A stretch of 64,000 bases of DNA from Staphylococcus pettenkoferi. GTDB lineage: Bacteria > Bacillota > Bacilli > Staphylococcales > Staphylococcaceae. The notes under the pieces are model-generated. The model worked only from the letters and a program-made list of their open reading frames with translations, searched no databases and had not been told where the DNA came from. The DNA lies in the NCBI RefSeq assembly GCF_026659735.1, contig NZ_JANSKK010000007.1:310001-374000 (forward strand), in the 5' to 3' direction. Both the position numbers and the translations under genes were made by a program. Numbering within the stretch: the first letter of the stretch is position 1; the number at the start of each line of letters is the position of its first letter. Positions 40,855-52,709 of this stretch are shown piece after piece.

Positions 40855-42129
40855 ATGTATCAAACAGTAATCATTGGCGGCGGACCGAGCGGAAGTATGG
40901 CAGCCGTCGCAGCAAGTCAACATAGCGATCATGTCTTGCTGATTGAAAAGAAAAAAGGGTTAGGACGTAAATTAAAAATTTCAGGTGGCGGTCGTTGTAA
41001 TGTAACGAATCGGCTCCCTTATGCAGAAATTATTCAAAACATTCCTGGCAATGGTAAATTTCTTTATAGTCCTTTCTCTATCTTTGATAACGAGTCGATC
41101 ATCGAATTCTTTGAAAGTCGCGGTGTCAAACTGAAAGAAGAAGATCATGGGCGTATGTTCCCTGTTTCAAATAAAGCGCAAGACGTTGTAGATACCCTTA
41201 CTCAAACGATTTACGACCAAGGTGTCGAAGTGATAGAAGAAACACAAGTCAATCAAATTGAGCATCACAAAGATTATTTTACGCTTACTTTGAATAATCA
41301 AGCACAAGTTCATTCACGCACCGTCATCATTAGTACAGGTGGAACGAGTGTGCCTCAAACAGGATCTACTGGGGATGGTTATCGTTTCGCGGAAAGTCTA
41401 GGTCACACGATTACAGAACTCTTTCCTACAGAAGTACCTATTAAATCTCCAGAGCCTTTTATCAAAAACAAACGACTTAAAGGCCTAAGTCTTAAAGATG
41501 TAGCATTATCTGTACTGAAGAAAAATGGTAAAGCGCGAATCACACATCAAATGGACATGATCTTCACCCATTTCGGCATCAGTGGTCCAGCCGCTTTAAG
41601 ATGTAGTCAGTTTGTTTACAAAGAGCAGCAGAAACAAAAGCGCCAAGATGTACGTATGAGCCTCGATGTCTTTCCTGAGATGAAACAAGATCAGTTGCAA
41701 GCGCAAATTCGTCAAATGATTCAAGACGCACCTGATAAAGCGGTGAAGAATAGTCTACACGGGTTAGTTGAGGAACGTTATTTACTCTTTATGCTTGAAC
41801 AAGCAGAGATTCCACATGATTTGACGGGTCATCATTTATCTAATGCACAACTACAAGGGTTAGTCTCACAGCTCAAACACTTTGAATTTAGCGTTAACGG
41901 CACCCTTCCTTTAGATAAAGCATTTGTCACTGGCGGTGGCGTGAAATTGAAAGAACTTTATCCGAAGACGATGATGTCCAAACTCGTACCAGGCCTCTTC
42001 TTTAGCGGTGAAGTACTGGATATTCATGGCTACACGGGTGGCTATAATATTACGAGTGCACTGGTCACAGGACATGTAGCTGGTCTCAATGCAGGTCAGT
42101 TCATTCCTGATGCAGAGGGAGATGAGTAA
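40855..42129 (+). CDS. HI0933/YtfP-family FAD-dependent oxidoreductase
   Basis: This 424-residue flavoprotein has an N-terminal dinucleotide fold with GGGPSGSMAA at residues 8-17, the family block SGGGRCNVTN near residue 44, and a C-terminal FAD-closing segment with SGEVLDIHGYTGGYN near 386. The family (HI0933, BaiN-like) has poorly defined substrates. GGAGG precedes the ATG and an extended -10 TGCTATAAT sits at 40803-40811. It is divergent from murJ and ends at a shared terminator. Confidence 0.88.
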   Translation: MYQTVIIGGGPSGSMAAVAASQHSDHVLLIEKKKGLGRKLKISGGGRCNVTNRLPYAEIIQNIPGNGKFLYSPFSIFDNESIIEFFESRGVKLKEEDHGRMFPVSNKAQDVVDTLTQTIYDQGVEVIEETQVNQIEHHKDYFTLTLNNQAQVHSRTVIISTGGTSVPQTGSTGDGYRFAESLGHTITELFPTEVPIKSPEPFIKNKRLKGLSLKDVALSVLKKNGKARITHQMDMIFTHFGISGPAALRCSQFVYKEQQKQKRQDVRMSLDVFPEMKQDQLQAQIRQMIQDAPDKAVKNSLHGLVEERYLLFMLEQAEIPHDLTGHHLSNAQLQGLVSQLKHFEFSVNGTLPLDKAFVTGGGVKLKELYPKTMMSKLVPGLFFSGEVLDIHGYTGGYNITSALVTGHVAGLNAGQFIPDAEGDE

Positions 42130-42246
42130 GCGAATACGTGTGAGCTTATAGTTAAAAGTCAGTTCATCTCATCCATGTGCGAACACTACGATTCACAATA
42201 TCTAGAACCCACTTTACTATGCTGCTAAAATCTTAAATGAACTCAA

Positions 42247-42290
42247 AAATCACCCGAAGATGACTTTCCATCATCTTCGGGTGATTTCAT
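42247..42290. terminator. Bidirectional terminator between the flavoprotein and rhodanese genes
   Basis: AAATCACCCGAAGATGA at 42247-42263 pairs perfectly over 17 bp with 42271-42287. T-rich flanks on both strands allow it to serve the convergent genes. Confidence 0.93.
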
Positions 42291-42330
42291 TTAGATATAC
42301 TTATACATTTCTGTTCATCTCACTCAGCAA

Positions 42331-42642
42331 TTAGATGCTGTCGATTTCTAAACCTTCATCGCCCCAAGCATCCATGCCGCCTTCAACGTTTACAGCGTGA
42401 ATGCCTTGAGATTGTAAGTATTGAACGACTTTCGCACTGCGACCGCCTACTTTACAAACGATGTAGTACGTTTGATCTTTATCGAAATAATTTAAGTTAT
42501 CTTCAATTTGATCCATCGGAATCGTTTTTGCTCCTGGAATTGTACCCATTGCTGTTTCTTCGTCAGTACGAACATCAACAATATTGACTGGGTTAGAATC
42601 TAAGATCTTCTCTTTTAATTGATCTACTGTAATGCTTTCCAT
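42331..42642 (-). CDS. Single-domain rhodanese-like protein
   Basis: The 103-residue protein is one rhodanese domain with the active-site cysteine in a CKVGGRS loop near residue 63, so sulfur transfer through a persulfide is expected. The loop fits small thiosulfate- or polysulfide-type rhodaneses. It follows leuS by 21 bases on the same strand and is probably expressed with it, so it would also be under the leucine T-box. Confidence 0.9.
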   Translation of the reverse strand: MESITVDQLKEKILDSNPVNIVDVRTDEETAMGTIPGAKTIPMDQIEDNLNYFDKDQTYYIVCKVGGRSAKVVQYLQSQGIHAVNVEGGMDAWGDEGLEIDSI

Positions 42643-42663
42643 AATTAAAACGCTCCCTTTCTC

Positions 42664-45081
42664 TTATTTAGCAACAATATTAACCAATTTCTGTGGTACT
42701 GCTATAACTTTCTTCACATCTTTACCTTCAATAGCAGCTTTGACATTATCATTTGCTAATGCAACCTCTTCCATTTCTTCCTTAGACATATCTTTAGAAA
42801 TGTTAAGCTTAGCTCGTAATTTACCATTCACTTGAACAACAATTTCGATTTCATCATCGACAAGCATAGACTCATCGTATGTTGGCCAAGGTTCATAAGT
42901 AATTGTTTCGTCGTGATCTAATTTAGACCATAGTTCTTCACCTAAATGCGGTGCAATTGGCGCAAGCATTTTAACGAAACCTTCAATATATGGTTTGTAA
43001 AGTTCGTCTGCTTTGTAGCTATCATTGATAAAGACCATGAGTTGACTAATAGCAGTATTAAAGCTTAAGCTTTCGAAGTCTTCAGTGACTTTCTTCACAG
43101 TTTGGTTATAAGTCTTATCTAACGTACCCTTATTAGTGTTTACCACTTTTTCAGATAATGAACCATCTTCGTCAATGAGTAAACGCCAAATACGATCTAA
43201 GAAACGACGAGAACCTTCGAGACCTTTTTCACTCCAAGCAATCGCTGCATCTAAAGGTCCCATAAACATTTCGTAAAGACGTAGCGTATCTGCGCCGTGA
43301 GACTGAACGATATCGTCAGGGTTAATCACGTTACCTTTCGACTTACTCATCTTCTCGTTACCTTCCCCAAGAATCATACCTTGGTTATACAATTTCTGGA
43401 ACGGCTCTTTGGTAGGTACCACACCGATGTCATACAACACTTTATGCCAGAAACGAGAGTAGAGTAAGTGAAGTACGGCATGTTCTACACCGCCGATATA
43501 GAGGTCAACAGGTAGCCAATGTTTCAATTTCTCAGGATCTGCAAGTTGTTCGTCGTTATTAGGGTCGATGTAGCGTAAGTAGTACCAGCAACTACCTGCC
43601 CATTGCGGCATCGTATTTGTTTCACGACGTCCTTTCATGCCTGTTTCAGGATCTACCACGTTCACAAAGTCATCGATGTTTGCAAGTGGTGATTCACCAT
43701 TACCTGAAGGTTTAATTTCATCTGTTTCAGGTAGTAAAAGAGGTAATTCGTCTTCAGGAACTGTACTCATCGTGCCATCTTCCCAGTGAATCACTGGAAT
43801 AGGTTCGCCCCAATAACGTTGGCGACTGAAGAGCCAGTCACGAAGTTTATAATTAACTTTGCGCTCACCTGCACCAGAAGCTTCAAGTAAATCAATCGCT
43901 TTAACGATGGCTTCGTCATTGTGTAAACCGTTTAATTCACCTGAATTGATGTGTGGTCCGTCACCACCGAACGCTTCTTTCGATAAGTCTCCACCATCAA
44001 TGATAGGAATGATTGGTAAATCGAAAGTTTGTGCGAATTCATAGTCACGTTGGTCACCACTAGGCACACCCATAACTGCGCCTGTACCGTATGTTGCAAG
44101 AACATAATCTGCAATCCATACTGGTACTTCTTCACCATTTAACGGGTTAATTGCGTATCCGCCAGTAAATACACCTGATTTTTCTTTAGCAAGACCTGTA
44201 CGCTCTAAGTCTGATTTCTTCGCCGCTTCCTCTTGATACGCTTTCACTTGTTCTTGTTGAGCTTCAGTTGTCACTGTTTCAACGAGACGATGTTCTGGAC
44301 TTAGTACTAGGAAGCTTGAACCATATACAGTATCTGGGCGTGTCGTATACACTTCAATTTGTTCATCAGTGTCTCCTTTGATGTCGAAGCGAATAGATGC
44401 CCCTTCAGAACGACCAATCCAGTTACGTTGCATATCTTTGATCGATTCCGGCCAGTCTAAATCGTCCAAATCTTCGAGTAAACGATCTGCGTATTCAGTA
44501 ATTTTCAAGACCCATTGTTTCATCGGGCGACGATAAACAGGATGTCCGCCACGTTCTGAGACGCCATCTACAACTTCTTCATTAGAAAGTACTGTGCCTA
44601 GTTCAGGACACCAGTTCACCGCTACTTCATCCACGTAAGCAAGCCCTTGATTATAAAGTTGAATAAAGATCCATTGCGTCCATTTATAGTAATCAGGGTC
44701 TGTCGTATTCACTTCACGACTCCAATCGTAGCTGAAGCCAAGTTCTTTGATTTGACGTTTGAACGTATCAATATTTTGTTGCGTAAAAGCTCTTGGGTTA
44801 TTCCCAGTATCTAATGCATATTGCTCGGCTGGTAAGCCGAAAGCATCCCAACCCATAGGATGTAACACATTGTAACCTTGCATACGTTTATAACGTGAAA
44901 TAATATCTGTCGCCGTATAACCTTCAGGATGGCCAACGTGTAAACCTGCGCCTGACGGATACGGGAACATATCTAACGCATAGAACTTCTTCTGACCGAA
45001 GTCATCTGTAGCTTTAAATGTTTCATGTTCGTCCCAATAGTGTTGCCATTTGCGTTCTATTTCTTTGTGATTAAAGCTCAC
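42664..45081 (-). CDS. leuS: Leucyl-tRNA synthetase
   Basis: The 805-residue class I synthetase charges tRNA-Leu. The HIGH-type block [13 protein letters not shown] lies near residue 40, the editing (CP1) domain at about 220-410 and the KMSKS motif near residue 575. The anticodon-binding and C-terminal domains are complete. Expression is controlled by the leucine T-box directly upstream. The rhodanese gene follows in the same unit. Confidence 0.98.
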   Translation of the reverse strand: MSFNHKEIERKWQHYWDEHETFKATDDFGQKKFYALDMFPYPSGAGLHVGHPEGYTATDIISRYKRMQGYNVLHPMGWDAFGLPAEQYALDTGNNPRAFTQQNIDTFKRQIKELGFSYDWSREVNTTDPDYYKWTQWIFIQLYNQGLAYVDEVAVNWCPELGTVLSNEEVVDGVSERGGHPVYRRPMKQWVLKITEYADRLLEDLDDLDWPESIKDMQRNWIGRSEGASIRFDIKGDTDEQIEVYTTRPDTVYGSSFLVLSPEHRLVETVTTEAQQEQVKAYQEEAAKKSDLERTGLAKEKSGVFTGGYAINPLNGEEVPVWIADYVLATYGTGAVMGVPSGDQRDYEFAQTFDLPIIPIIDGGDLSKEAFGGDGPHINSGELNGLHNDEAIVKAIDLLEASGAGERKVNYKLRDWLFSRQRYWGEPIPVIHWEDGTMSTVPEDELPLLLPETDEIKPSGNGESPLANIDDFVNVVDPETGMKGRRETNTMPQWAGSCWYYLRYIDPNNDEQLADPEKLKHWLPVDLYIGGVEHAVLHLLYSRFWHKVLYDIGVVPTKEPFQKLYNQGMILGEGNEKMSKSKGNVINPDDIVQSHGADTLRLYEMFMGPLDAAIAWSEKGLEGSRRFLDRIWRLLIDEDGSLSEKVVNTNKGTLDKTYNQTVKKVTEDFESLSFNTAISQLMVFINDSYKADELYKPYIEGFVKMLAPIAPHLGEELWSKLDHDETITYEPWPTYDESMLVDDEIEIVVQVNGKLRAKLNISKDMSKEEMEEVALANDNVKAAIEGKDVKKVIAVPQKLVNIVAK

Positions 45082-45094
45082 TTTCTCTCCTCCA

Positions 45095-45315
45095 ATTCAT
45101 GAAAAAACACCTCATACTATTATCCACACATTCAGGGACGACAATAACCTTGCCGCGGTACCACCCTTGTTCACACTCAGTGCACTTCATTTCAATAATA
45201 GTAAGAGATGTCGCTCAATTCATTTATTATCCGGTAAGTTCACTTAGTGTTCTGCCACTAGTTTCCACCATCCTAGCTCTCTGTCGACGAACCACTAAAT
45301 TACTACTCCTATACA
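45095..45315 (-). promoter_or_regulatory. Leucine T-box leader of leuS
   Basis: On the minus strand Stem I contains AGAGAGCTAGGATGGTGGAA, a specifier loop GAACTTACC in which CTT (45236-45238) is a leucine codon, and the conserved antiterminator box GGGTGGTACCGCGG at 45153-45166. A GTGTTTTTT run near 45108-45115 marks the terminator end. Confidence 0.95.
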
Positions 45316-45321
45316 TTACTT

Positions 45322-45350
45322 ATATTAAGTGTTCGGGTTCATGATTTCAA
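45322..45350 (-). promoter_or_regulatory. Promoter of the leuS T-box transcript
   Basis: Minus-strand TTGAAA (45345-45350) and TAATAT (45322-45327) with an ideal 17-base spacer. Confidence 0.75.
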
Positions 45351-45387
45351 GTTTAAATTGTAAAATGCTTTTACTCAACCTAGTGAG

Positions 45388-46563
45388 CTAAGGTCGCTGA
45401 TCCTCGGGTAAGCTTTTATCATAAAACCCAACTACGACAAACGCGATAATCAAGAGCCCAATCATGCTCAAGAACATCGTCTGCATATTAAACAGGTCGA
45501 CGAGCGCCCCGCCGAAAAATGGACCTAACGCTTTACCCACCGTCGAAGCCGAATTAACATAACCTTGATAAGCGCCCTCTTTCCCTTTCGGAGCTAAATG
45601 GTTCGTAATCGTCGGCACTGCAGGCCAGACGAACATCTCACCAAAGGTTAGAATAATCATGCCGATGACGAAGATGATAAAGTGTTCCGCAAAGCTTGTG
45701 ATTAAAAATGATAATGCAAAGATTCCTATTCCGACGAACATTTGATACTTCAAATTTCCCCGTAAGAGATAAATCACCGGACGAATGAGCGGTTGGGCGA
45801 CTAAGATCATCACACCATTAATCGCCCACAGCACACTGTACTGGCTCATCGAAATGTTCAATTGCTGTGTGAATGAAGCAATCGTACTCTCCCATTGGAT
45901 ATAAGCAATCCAACAAATAATAAACATGAGACAAACGAGCAATAGCGCTATAAATTGCGGACGTTGAGCCTTAGAGAATAACCCGGTGTTCTCTTGTGGT
46001 TTCACTTTGTATGTCATTTGAAGATTAAACTGGGTAACCGCTACAACTGCGAAACACACATACATGATGAGATTGGCTAGGAAGATATAGTTAAAGTTAA
46101 TTTCTGCCACAAATCCTCCTGTCGTCGCTCCGAGTGCAACGCCTATATTCTGAGCGAGATAAATCGCATTAAAAGTTTGCCGTCCACCTCGAGGCCACAC
46201 TGCACCAGCCATAGCGTAAATCGCAGGTATAATCATTCCCCCGCCAAATCCGAGGCACACCAACCAAATCGCATACCAAGGCCAACCATGAAAGAAGAAG
46301 AGCAATGTCGTACTCGTTAAACAGATTCCTGTACCACTTAGAATGGTTCGATAACCGCCCAGTTTATCAAACAACGTTCCTCCAAGCAGATTGCCTATGA
46401 CCATCCCGAATGAATTAATCATGAGTACAATACCAGCGAGCGTTAAACTCTTCCCTAACTCTTCTTTCATATAAATGGTGTTCAATGGCCAGAGGAAACT
46501 GGCACCTGTGATATTCAGAGCCATACCTATGACGAGCCACCAAACCGCTTTAGGCATCTTCAT
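45388..46563 (-). CDS. MFS transporter, drug-efflux type
   Basis: The 391-residue protein has about 12 hydrophobic segments and the major-facilitator loop GGTLFDKLGG near residue 62 between helices 2 and 3. It most resembles MFS multidrug exporters of the kind found next to leuS in Bacillaceae. No regulator is adjacent. Substrate unknown. It ends just upstream of the leuS promoter on the same strand, and read-through cannot be excluded. Confidence 0.85.
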   Translation of the reverse strand: MKMPKAVWWLVIGMALNITGASFLWPLNTIYMKEELGKSLTLAGIVLMINSFGMVIGNLLGGTLFDKLGGYRTILSGTGICLTSTTLLFFFHGWPWYAIWLVCLGFGGGMIIPAIYAMAGAVWPRGGRQTFNAIYLAQNIGVALGATTGGFVAEINFNYIFLANLIMYVCFAVVAVTQFNLQMTYKVKPQENTGLFSKAQRPQFIALLLVCLMFIICWIAYIQWESTIASFTQQLNISMSQYSVLWAINGVMILVAQPLIRPVIYLLRGNLKYQMFVGIGIFALSFLITSFAEHFIIFVIGMIILTFGEMFVWPAVPTITNHLAPKGKEGAYQGYVNSASTVGKALGPFFGGALVDLFNMQTMFLSMIGLLIIAFVVVGFYDKSLPEDQRP

Positions 46564-46818
46564 TCACACCGCCCCTTTCGTAAGAACAACATTTATACTC
46601 ACTATAACACAGTTAATAGTAATTATTATTTAATTAACTTTCCATTCTATAACGTTACCTTTAATTAACCTTTGTTAATTATTAAAGAAATTTTCGAGAT
46701 GCCTCTTTTACTATTAGCGAGTAAAAGCCTGTACTTGACCTCTCTGACTATCACCAGTAAGGTAGAAGAATATGTTAAAATGTGGAAAGATTATATGACT
46801 TAGAAAGGAAAATGTAAC

Positions 46819-48329
<1,511 letters not shown>

Positions 48330-48401
48330 TTCGTGATAAACGAATGGTAGCTCAGTGCGAGCTAACTAAAGCTTAACAACAACAATAATCACGCATTACA
48401 A

Positions 48402-48450
48402 AAATCTCGGTCGAAGAAGTACGTGGACTTCTCCAACCGAGATTTATTAT
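48402..48450. terminator. Bidirectional terminator between ytqB and rot
   Basis: AAATCTCGGT at 48402-48411 pairs with ACCGAGATTT at 48436-48445; an internal AGAAGT/ACTTCT pair extends the stem. Confidence 0.9.
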
Positions 48451-48854
48451 TATGATAACTTTAATATAGAATTAAGACTGGATTGCATTTTTTCTTTTCT
48501 CTCTTGTGCTTCTTTAATGATGTAATCTAACAGTTGTTCTTTCTCTTTCTTCATAGAAGCATTGAAGTGAATAATCACTGTACGTTCATCATTTTTAGGT
48601 CTTTCTTTAGTGACCCATGATTTCTCTACTAAATCATTGTACGTACGTGTACGTTTATATGATTTAACAGGTACGTGATCATCCATTTCCTTTAACGTCA
48701 TAGAACCTTTGTCCCAAAGCGTCAATAGAATTAGAACTTCCTCTTTAGATAACTCGTATTCGCTTTGAACACTGTTGAAGATCGCTTCAACATCTTTAAA
48801 TAAAGATTCAAGTTCTAAAATATTCGTTACCTTTTGTTCAGTCGTGTTCCCCAT
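48450..48854 (-). CDS. rot: SarA-family regulator Rot
   Basis: Rot (repressor of toxins) is a winged-helix DNA-binding protein that in S. aureus controls toxin and surface-protein genes and is itself silenced by RNAIII. The 134-residue product shares long blocks with S. aureus Rot, such as SKEEVLILLTLW, MTLKEMD, YKRTRTYN and ERPxxDERTVIIHFN. The ATG at 48852-48854 lies behind a GGGGGAA Shine-Dalgarno sequence; a TTG further upstream would absorb that site. In a species without the S. aureus toxin set its regulon may differ. The leader upstream is long and structured. Confidence 0.92.
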   Translation of the reverse strand: MGNTTEQKVTNILELESLFKDVEAIFNSVQSEYELSKEEVLILLTLWDKGSMTLKEMDDHVPVKSYKRTRTYNDLVEKSWVTKERPKNDERTVIIHFNASMKKEKEQLLDYIIKEAQERKEKMQSSLNSILKLS

Positions 48855-49000
48855 CAAACATTCCCCCAATCATAGATTTTAACGATAAAGAAAAAATTAA
48901 TTTATATAAAATGTAGAACACTGTAGAAGAAGTATTACTTTACAATAACATCCCTACGTATCATGAAGTAACACTTTACATTCTACAGTTTAAAATGACT
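48855..49000 (-). promoter_or_regulatory. Structured rot mRNA leader with a G-rich loop
   Basis: ACTGTAGAA and TTCTACAGT (about 48920-48989), helped by inner TTACTT/AAGTAA pairs, form a 60-70 base hairpin on the minus strand. Its large apical loop contains TAGGGATG, and a GGGGGAA Shine-Dalgarno sequence follows near the start codon. In S. aureus, RNAIII pairs through C-rich loops with G-rich loops of the rot leader and its ribosome site; the same layout is seen here. Confidence 0.55.
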
Positions 49001-49105
49001 ATATGTTAAATGCAATGTAAATAGTTTGTCTAAAGAGATATAGTAAATTCACAAAACATTTTATATTAAATTAATCTCATTATCATTTTAAGATCAATCT
49101 ATGAT

Positions 49106-50077
<972 letters not shown>

Positions 50078-50100
50078 CTATCACAAAACTTTGTATAACT

Positions 50101-50118
50101 ATGTGATTTATTTCACAA
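50101..50118 (-). promoter_or_regulatory. Rex operator at ldh
   Basis: On the minus strand TTGTGAAATAAATCACAT is a near-palindrome matching the redox-sensor Rex consensus TTGTGAAW4TTCACAA. It begins 5 bases after the -10 box and about 36 bases before the start codon. Confidence 0.85.
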
Positions 50119-50122
50119 ATTA

Positions 50123-50151
50123 AATATACCAAATATTTCTATAAAAAGCAA
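50123..50151 (-). promoter_or_regulatory. Promoter of ldh
   Basis: Minus-strand TTGCTT (50146-50151) and TATATT (50123-50128) with a 17-base spacer; the Rex site lies immediately downstream. Confidence 0.7.
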
Positions 50152-50270
50152 GATTAATAGCTTTATGTAAAATTTTCGTCACTATATAATTACTCACGCT
50201 TACAGTATGTTTATACATTTGCCATTTTTATAAACAAAGACTGTTCGAGTCATCTTACAAAACTAAAAAA

Positions 50271-50323
50271 ACTAGAACTTCACAGACACTTAAAAACACA
50301 AGCGCTACGTGTGAAGTCCTAGT
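50271..50323 (-). terminator. Terminator of the alpha/beta hydrolase gene
   Basis: ACTAGAACTTCACA at 50271-50284 pairs with TGTGAAGTCCTAGT at 50310-50323 with one mismatch; a seven-T run follows on the minus strand. Confidence 0.88.
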
Positions 50324-50384
50324 CTTCTCATACCTTAATGGCATTATAATGTTAAATGACCCTTGCTGAGCTTAGCCTTTATCA

Positions 50385-51218
50385 TTAGTCAGTCGAATTA
50401 ACTTGGTTTTCATCATCAATAATGAAACCGAGATTGCTGACACTATTATTTAAGAAAGCCAGAATGTAGCGCATCACTTCATCTCTTTCCGGTTCGTTAT
50501 GGACTTCATGATACAGTCCAGACCATTCTTTATAGTACAGTTCCGGTGTAGTTACCTTTGCTTTCACTTCACGCATAACATCTATATCAGCAATCTTATC
50601 TTCTGTTCCTAGCATCAAGAGTAATGGTAATGATTTAATATCTTTCAAATGCTCTACTGTTTCTTTCATAATTTCAGTTACTTCTTTGTACCAATAGTAC
50701 GTGACTTTACGCAACATCATTTGATCATCTTCAGTTTCCTCAATTACTTCTTCATTACGTGTTAAATCACGTGCTTCAATTCCCATATTAAAGCGCGTAT
50801 CTTTCGCTAACTTTCCAATATTTGAAAGTATTTTATCTTTACGCGTCTTAGCCGTTTTCGTAAATTCTAACAGTGGAGAAACGAGTAATAAGCCTTCAAT
50901 TGGCACCTCAGTTTTTTCCAATAAATTGAGCGCGATGAGCCCGCCTAGACCCACACCGAGGAGATATGTAGGTAACTTGTACTCGTTCGCAATGCGGATC
51001 CACTCAAGGACTGCTTCATGATAGACATCGAAACTCTCGATTTGTCCTTTATTAGCACGAGAAGTCTGACCTTGTCCAGGTAAATCGCCCATGATGACAT
51101 GATAGCCTTGGCGTCGCAACATCGTAATGAGATATGCATATCGACCTGTGTGTTCTAACATATTATGCGCGATGACGATGACACCTTTCGCCTCGCTTTC
51201 AGTTTCCCATTTCCACAT
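50385..51218 (-). CDS. Alpha/beta hydrolase, YtpA/monoglyceride-lipase-like, without nucleophile serine
   Basis: The 277-residue protein aligns with serine-aminopeptidase S33 or lysophospholipase hydrolases, with the oxyanion region AHNMLEHTGRY near residue 17, GDLPGQGQT near 44 and the acid LGTEDKIAD and base LYHEVHNE segments near the C-terminus. The nucleophile elbow, normally GxSxG, reads Gly88-Val-Gly90-Leu-Gly92, so the catalytic serine is replaced by glycine. B. subtilis YtpA is a phospholipase making bacilysocin; this protein may be inactive or non-hydrolytic. It stands alone between ldh and the proline dehydrogenase gene. Confidence 0.82.
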   Translation of the reverse strand: MWKWETESEAKGVIVIAHNMLEHTGRYAYLITMLRRQGYHVIMGDLPGQGQTSRANKGQIESFDVYHEAVLEWIRIANEYKLPTYLLGVGLGGLIALNLLEKTEVPIEGLLLVSPLLEFTKTAKTRKDKILSNIGKLAKDTRFNMGIEARDLTRNEEVIEETEDDQMMLRKVTYYWYKEVTEIMKETVEHLKDIKSLPLLLMLGTEDKIADIDVMREVKAKVTTPELYYKEWSGLYHEVHNEPERDEVMRYILAFLNNSVSNLGFIIDDENQVNSTD

Positions 51219-51467
51219 GTCTTCTAAATCCCTTCTTCTTCAAATTCTTATTCCTTATTGTATCAAACTCTGTTTCCGTATTTCCACGTTCAACCCACTC
51301 TCCTTTTTAAAATACTTCACTTTCTTTCTAAGCACAGTTAATCTGATTATTTAAGGTCGTAACAACCATTTTCTTTATTTTATAGGTAAAAGGCTAAACG
51401 TCCCGCGTCGCAATTTCTATCACACTTTTAATGTTTGAAAATTTCCAAATTGTGTAAATTATGTGTT

Positions 51468-51481
51468 TGTAAACGATTTCA
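51468..51481 (+). promoter_or_regulatory. cre (CcpA operator) at the proline dehydrogenase gene
   Basis: TGTAAACGATTTCA matches the cre consensus TGWNANCGNTNWCA at all defined positions and overlaps the likely -35 region (TTTCAC at 51477-51482; extended -10 TGCTACACT at 51497-51505, 17-base spacer). Confidence 0.85.
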
Positions 51482-51548
51482 CTACTATTCATTTCATGCT
51501 ACACTATATGAAAGGCACAATATTTCTAAAGGAATGGGAGGAATTTCA

Positions 51549-52550
51549 ATGCCACTAGTGAAAGATTTTTTTATAGGTATATCTAATAATACTTTTTTAA
51601 ACAAACTCGCTAAGAGTATCGGCCCTACACTAGGAGCAAATCGAGTAGTAGCTGGAAATACGATGGACCAGCTCATCGATACGATTCAGAAGCTCAACGA
51701 CAAAGGGATTACAGTGACAGTAGATAAACTGGGAGAATTCGTTGAGAATGAAGGCGAAGCCATCTTAGCGAAACATGAAATCCTCGAAGTCATGTACGCG
51801 ATCAACAACCATAATGTCGATGCGCACATGTCAGTGAAACTTAGTCAACTCGGTTCTGAGTTCGATTTAGAATTAGCTTATCGTAACTTAAGAGAAATAT
51901 TATTGAAAGCAAATGAATTTGGAAACATGCATATCAATATCGATACTGAGAAATACGATAGCTTAGCTGATATTACTCAAACGGTTGATCGTTTAAAGGG
52001 TGAATTTAAAAATGTCGGCACTGTGATTCAGGCTTATCTATACAAAGCAGATGATCTTGTCGACAAATATCCAGAATTAAGATTACGTATGGTTAAAGGC
52101 GCATATAAAGAGAAAGAAGATATCGCCTACCAAACGAAAGAAGATATCGATAGAAATTACATTCACCTCATAGAAAAACGTTTGGATAATGCAGAGCATG
52201 TCACTTCCATTGCGACACATGATGACAAAATCATCAATCATGTTAAACAATATGTGAAAGATCACAATATCAAGCGAGATCAATTCGAGTTCCAAATGCT
52301 TTATGGCTTTAGATCTGAATTAGCTGAAGAAATTGCTAATGAGGGCTATAATTTCTGTGTTTACGTTCCATATGGGGATGATTGGTTCAGTTACTTTATG
52401 CGACGCTTAGCAGAACGTCCACAGAACTTAAATCTCGCATTCAAAGAATTCGTGACACCTGAATCATTGAAGAAGACTGGATTTGTGGCAGGTGCATTAG
52501 TCGGTTTCGGCGTGGTTGCAGGTCTCGTTACGAAATTCGCTAAAAAATAA
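51549..52550 (+). CDS. putA: Proline dehydrogenase
   Basis: This FAD-dependent monofunctional enzyme oxidises proline to pyrroline-5-carboxylate, feeding glutamate synthesis. The 333-residue TIM-barrel has the conserved RMVKGAYKE block near residue 180 and the C-terminal RRLAERPQNL flavin-binding block. A hydrophobic Gly-rich tail (about 312-332) may hold it at the membrane. GGGAGG precedes the ATG at 51549; the longer open frame upstream crosses the promoter and is rejected. A perfect cre over the promoter predicts glucose repression by CcpA, as known for S. aureus proline catabolism. Confidence 0.93.
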   Translation: MPLVKDFFIGISNNTFLNKLAKSIGPTLGANRVVAGNTMDQLIDTIQKLNDKGITVTVDKLGEFVENEGEAILAKHEILEVMYAINNHNVDAHMSVKLSQLGSEFDLELAYRNLREILLKANEFGNMHINIDTEKYDSLADITQTVDRLKGEFKNVGTVIQAYLYKADDLVDKYPELRLRMVKGAYKEKEDIAYQTKEDIDRNYIHLIEKRLDNAEHVTSIATHDDKIINHVKQYVKDHNIKRDQFEFQMLYGFRSELAEEIANEGYNFCVYVPYGDDWFSYFMRRLAERPQNLNLAFKEFVTPESLKKTGFVAGALVGFGVVAGLVTKFAKK

Positions 52551-52650
52551 CTTCGTGATACTTACATTGTCTTATTTAGAGACAGTGCTCATTTTTATCA
52601 CAAAGTAGTTAGAATTTTCTTGATAGAAAGATTAATATTATTCTCAAATT

Positions 52651-52697
52651 AAAGAAATGGCAAGTTAAGTAGAATTCTACTCAACTTGCCATTTCTT
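52651..52697. terminator. Bidirectional terminator between proline dehydrogenase and ribH
   Basis: AAGAAATGGCAAGTT at 52652-52666 pairs perfectly with 52683-52697; a TAGAATTCTA palindrome fills the loop. It ends the rib operon on the minus strand. Confidence 0.88.
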
Positions 52698-52709
52698 ATG
52701 TTAACGCTC

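Noticed and set aside
48901..49000. rot leader hairpin as a terminator
   Set aside because: It has no T-run and lies between the likely promoter and the rot start, so a leader role fits better.
51435..51548. Longer start for proline dehydrogenase
   Set aside because: It would place the cre site and promoter inside the coding sequence; GGGAGG before 51549 is decisive.
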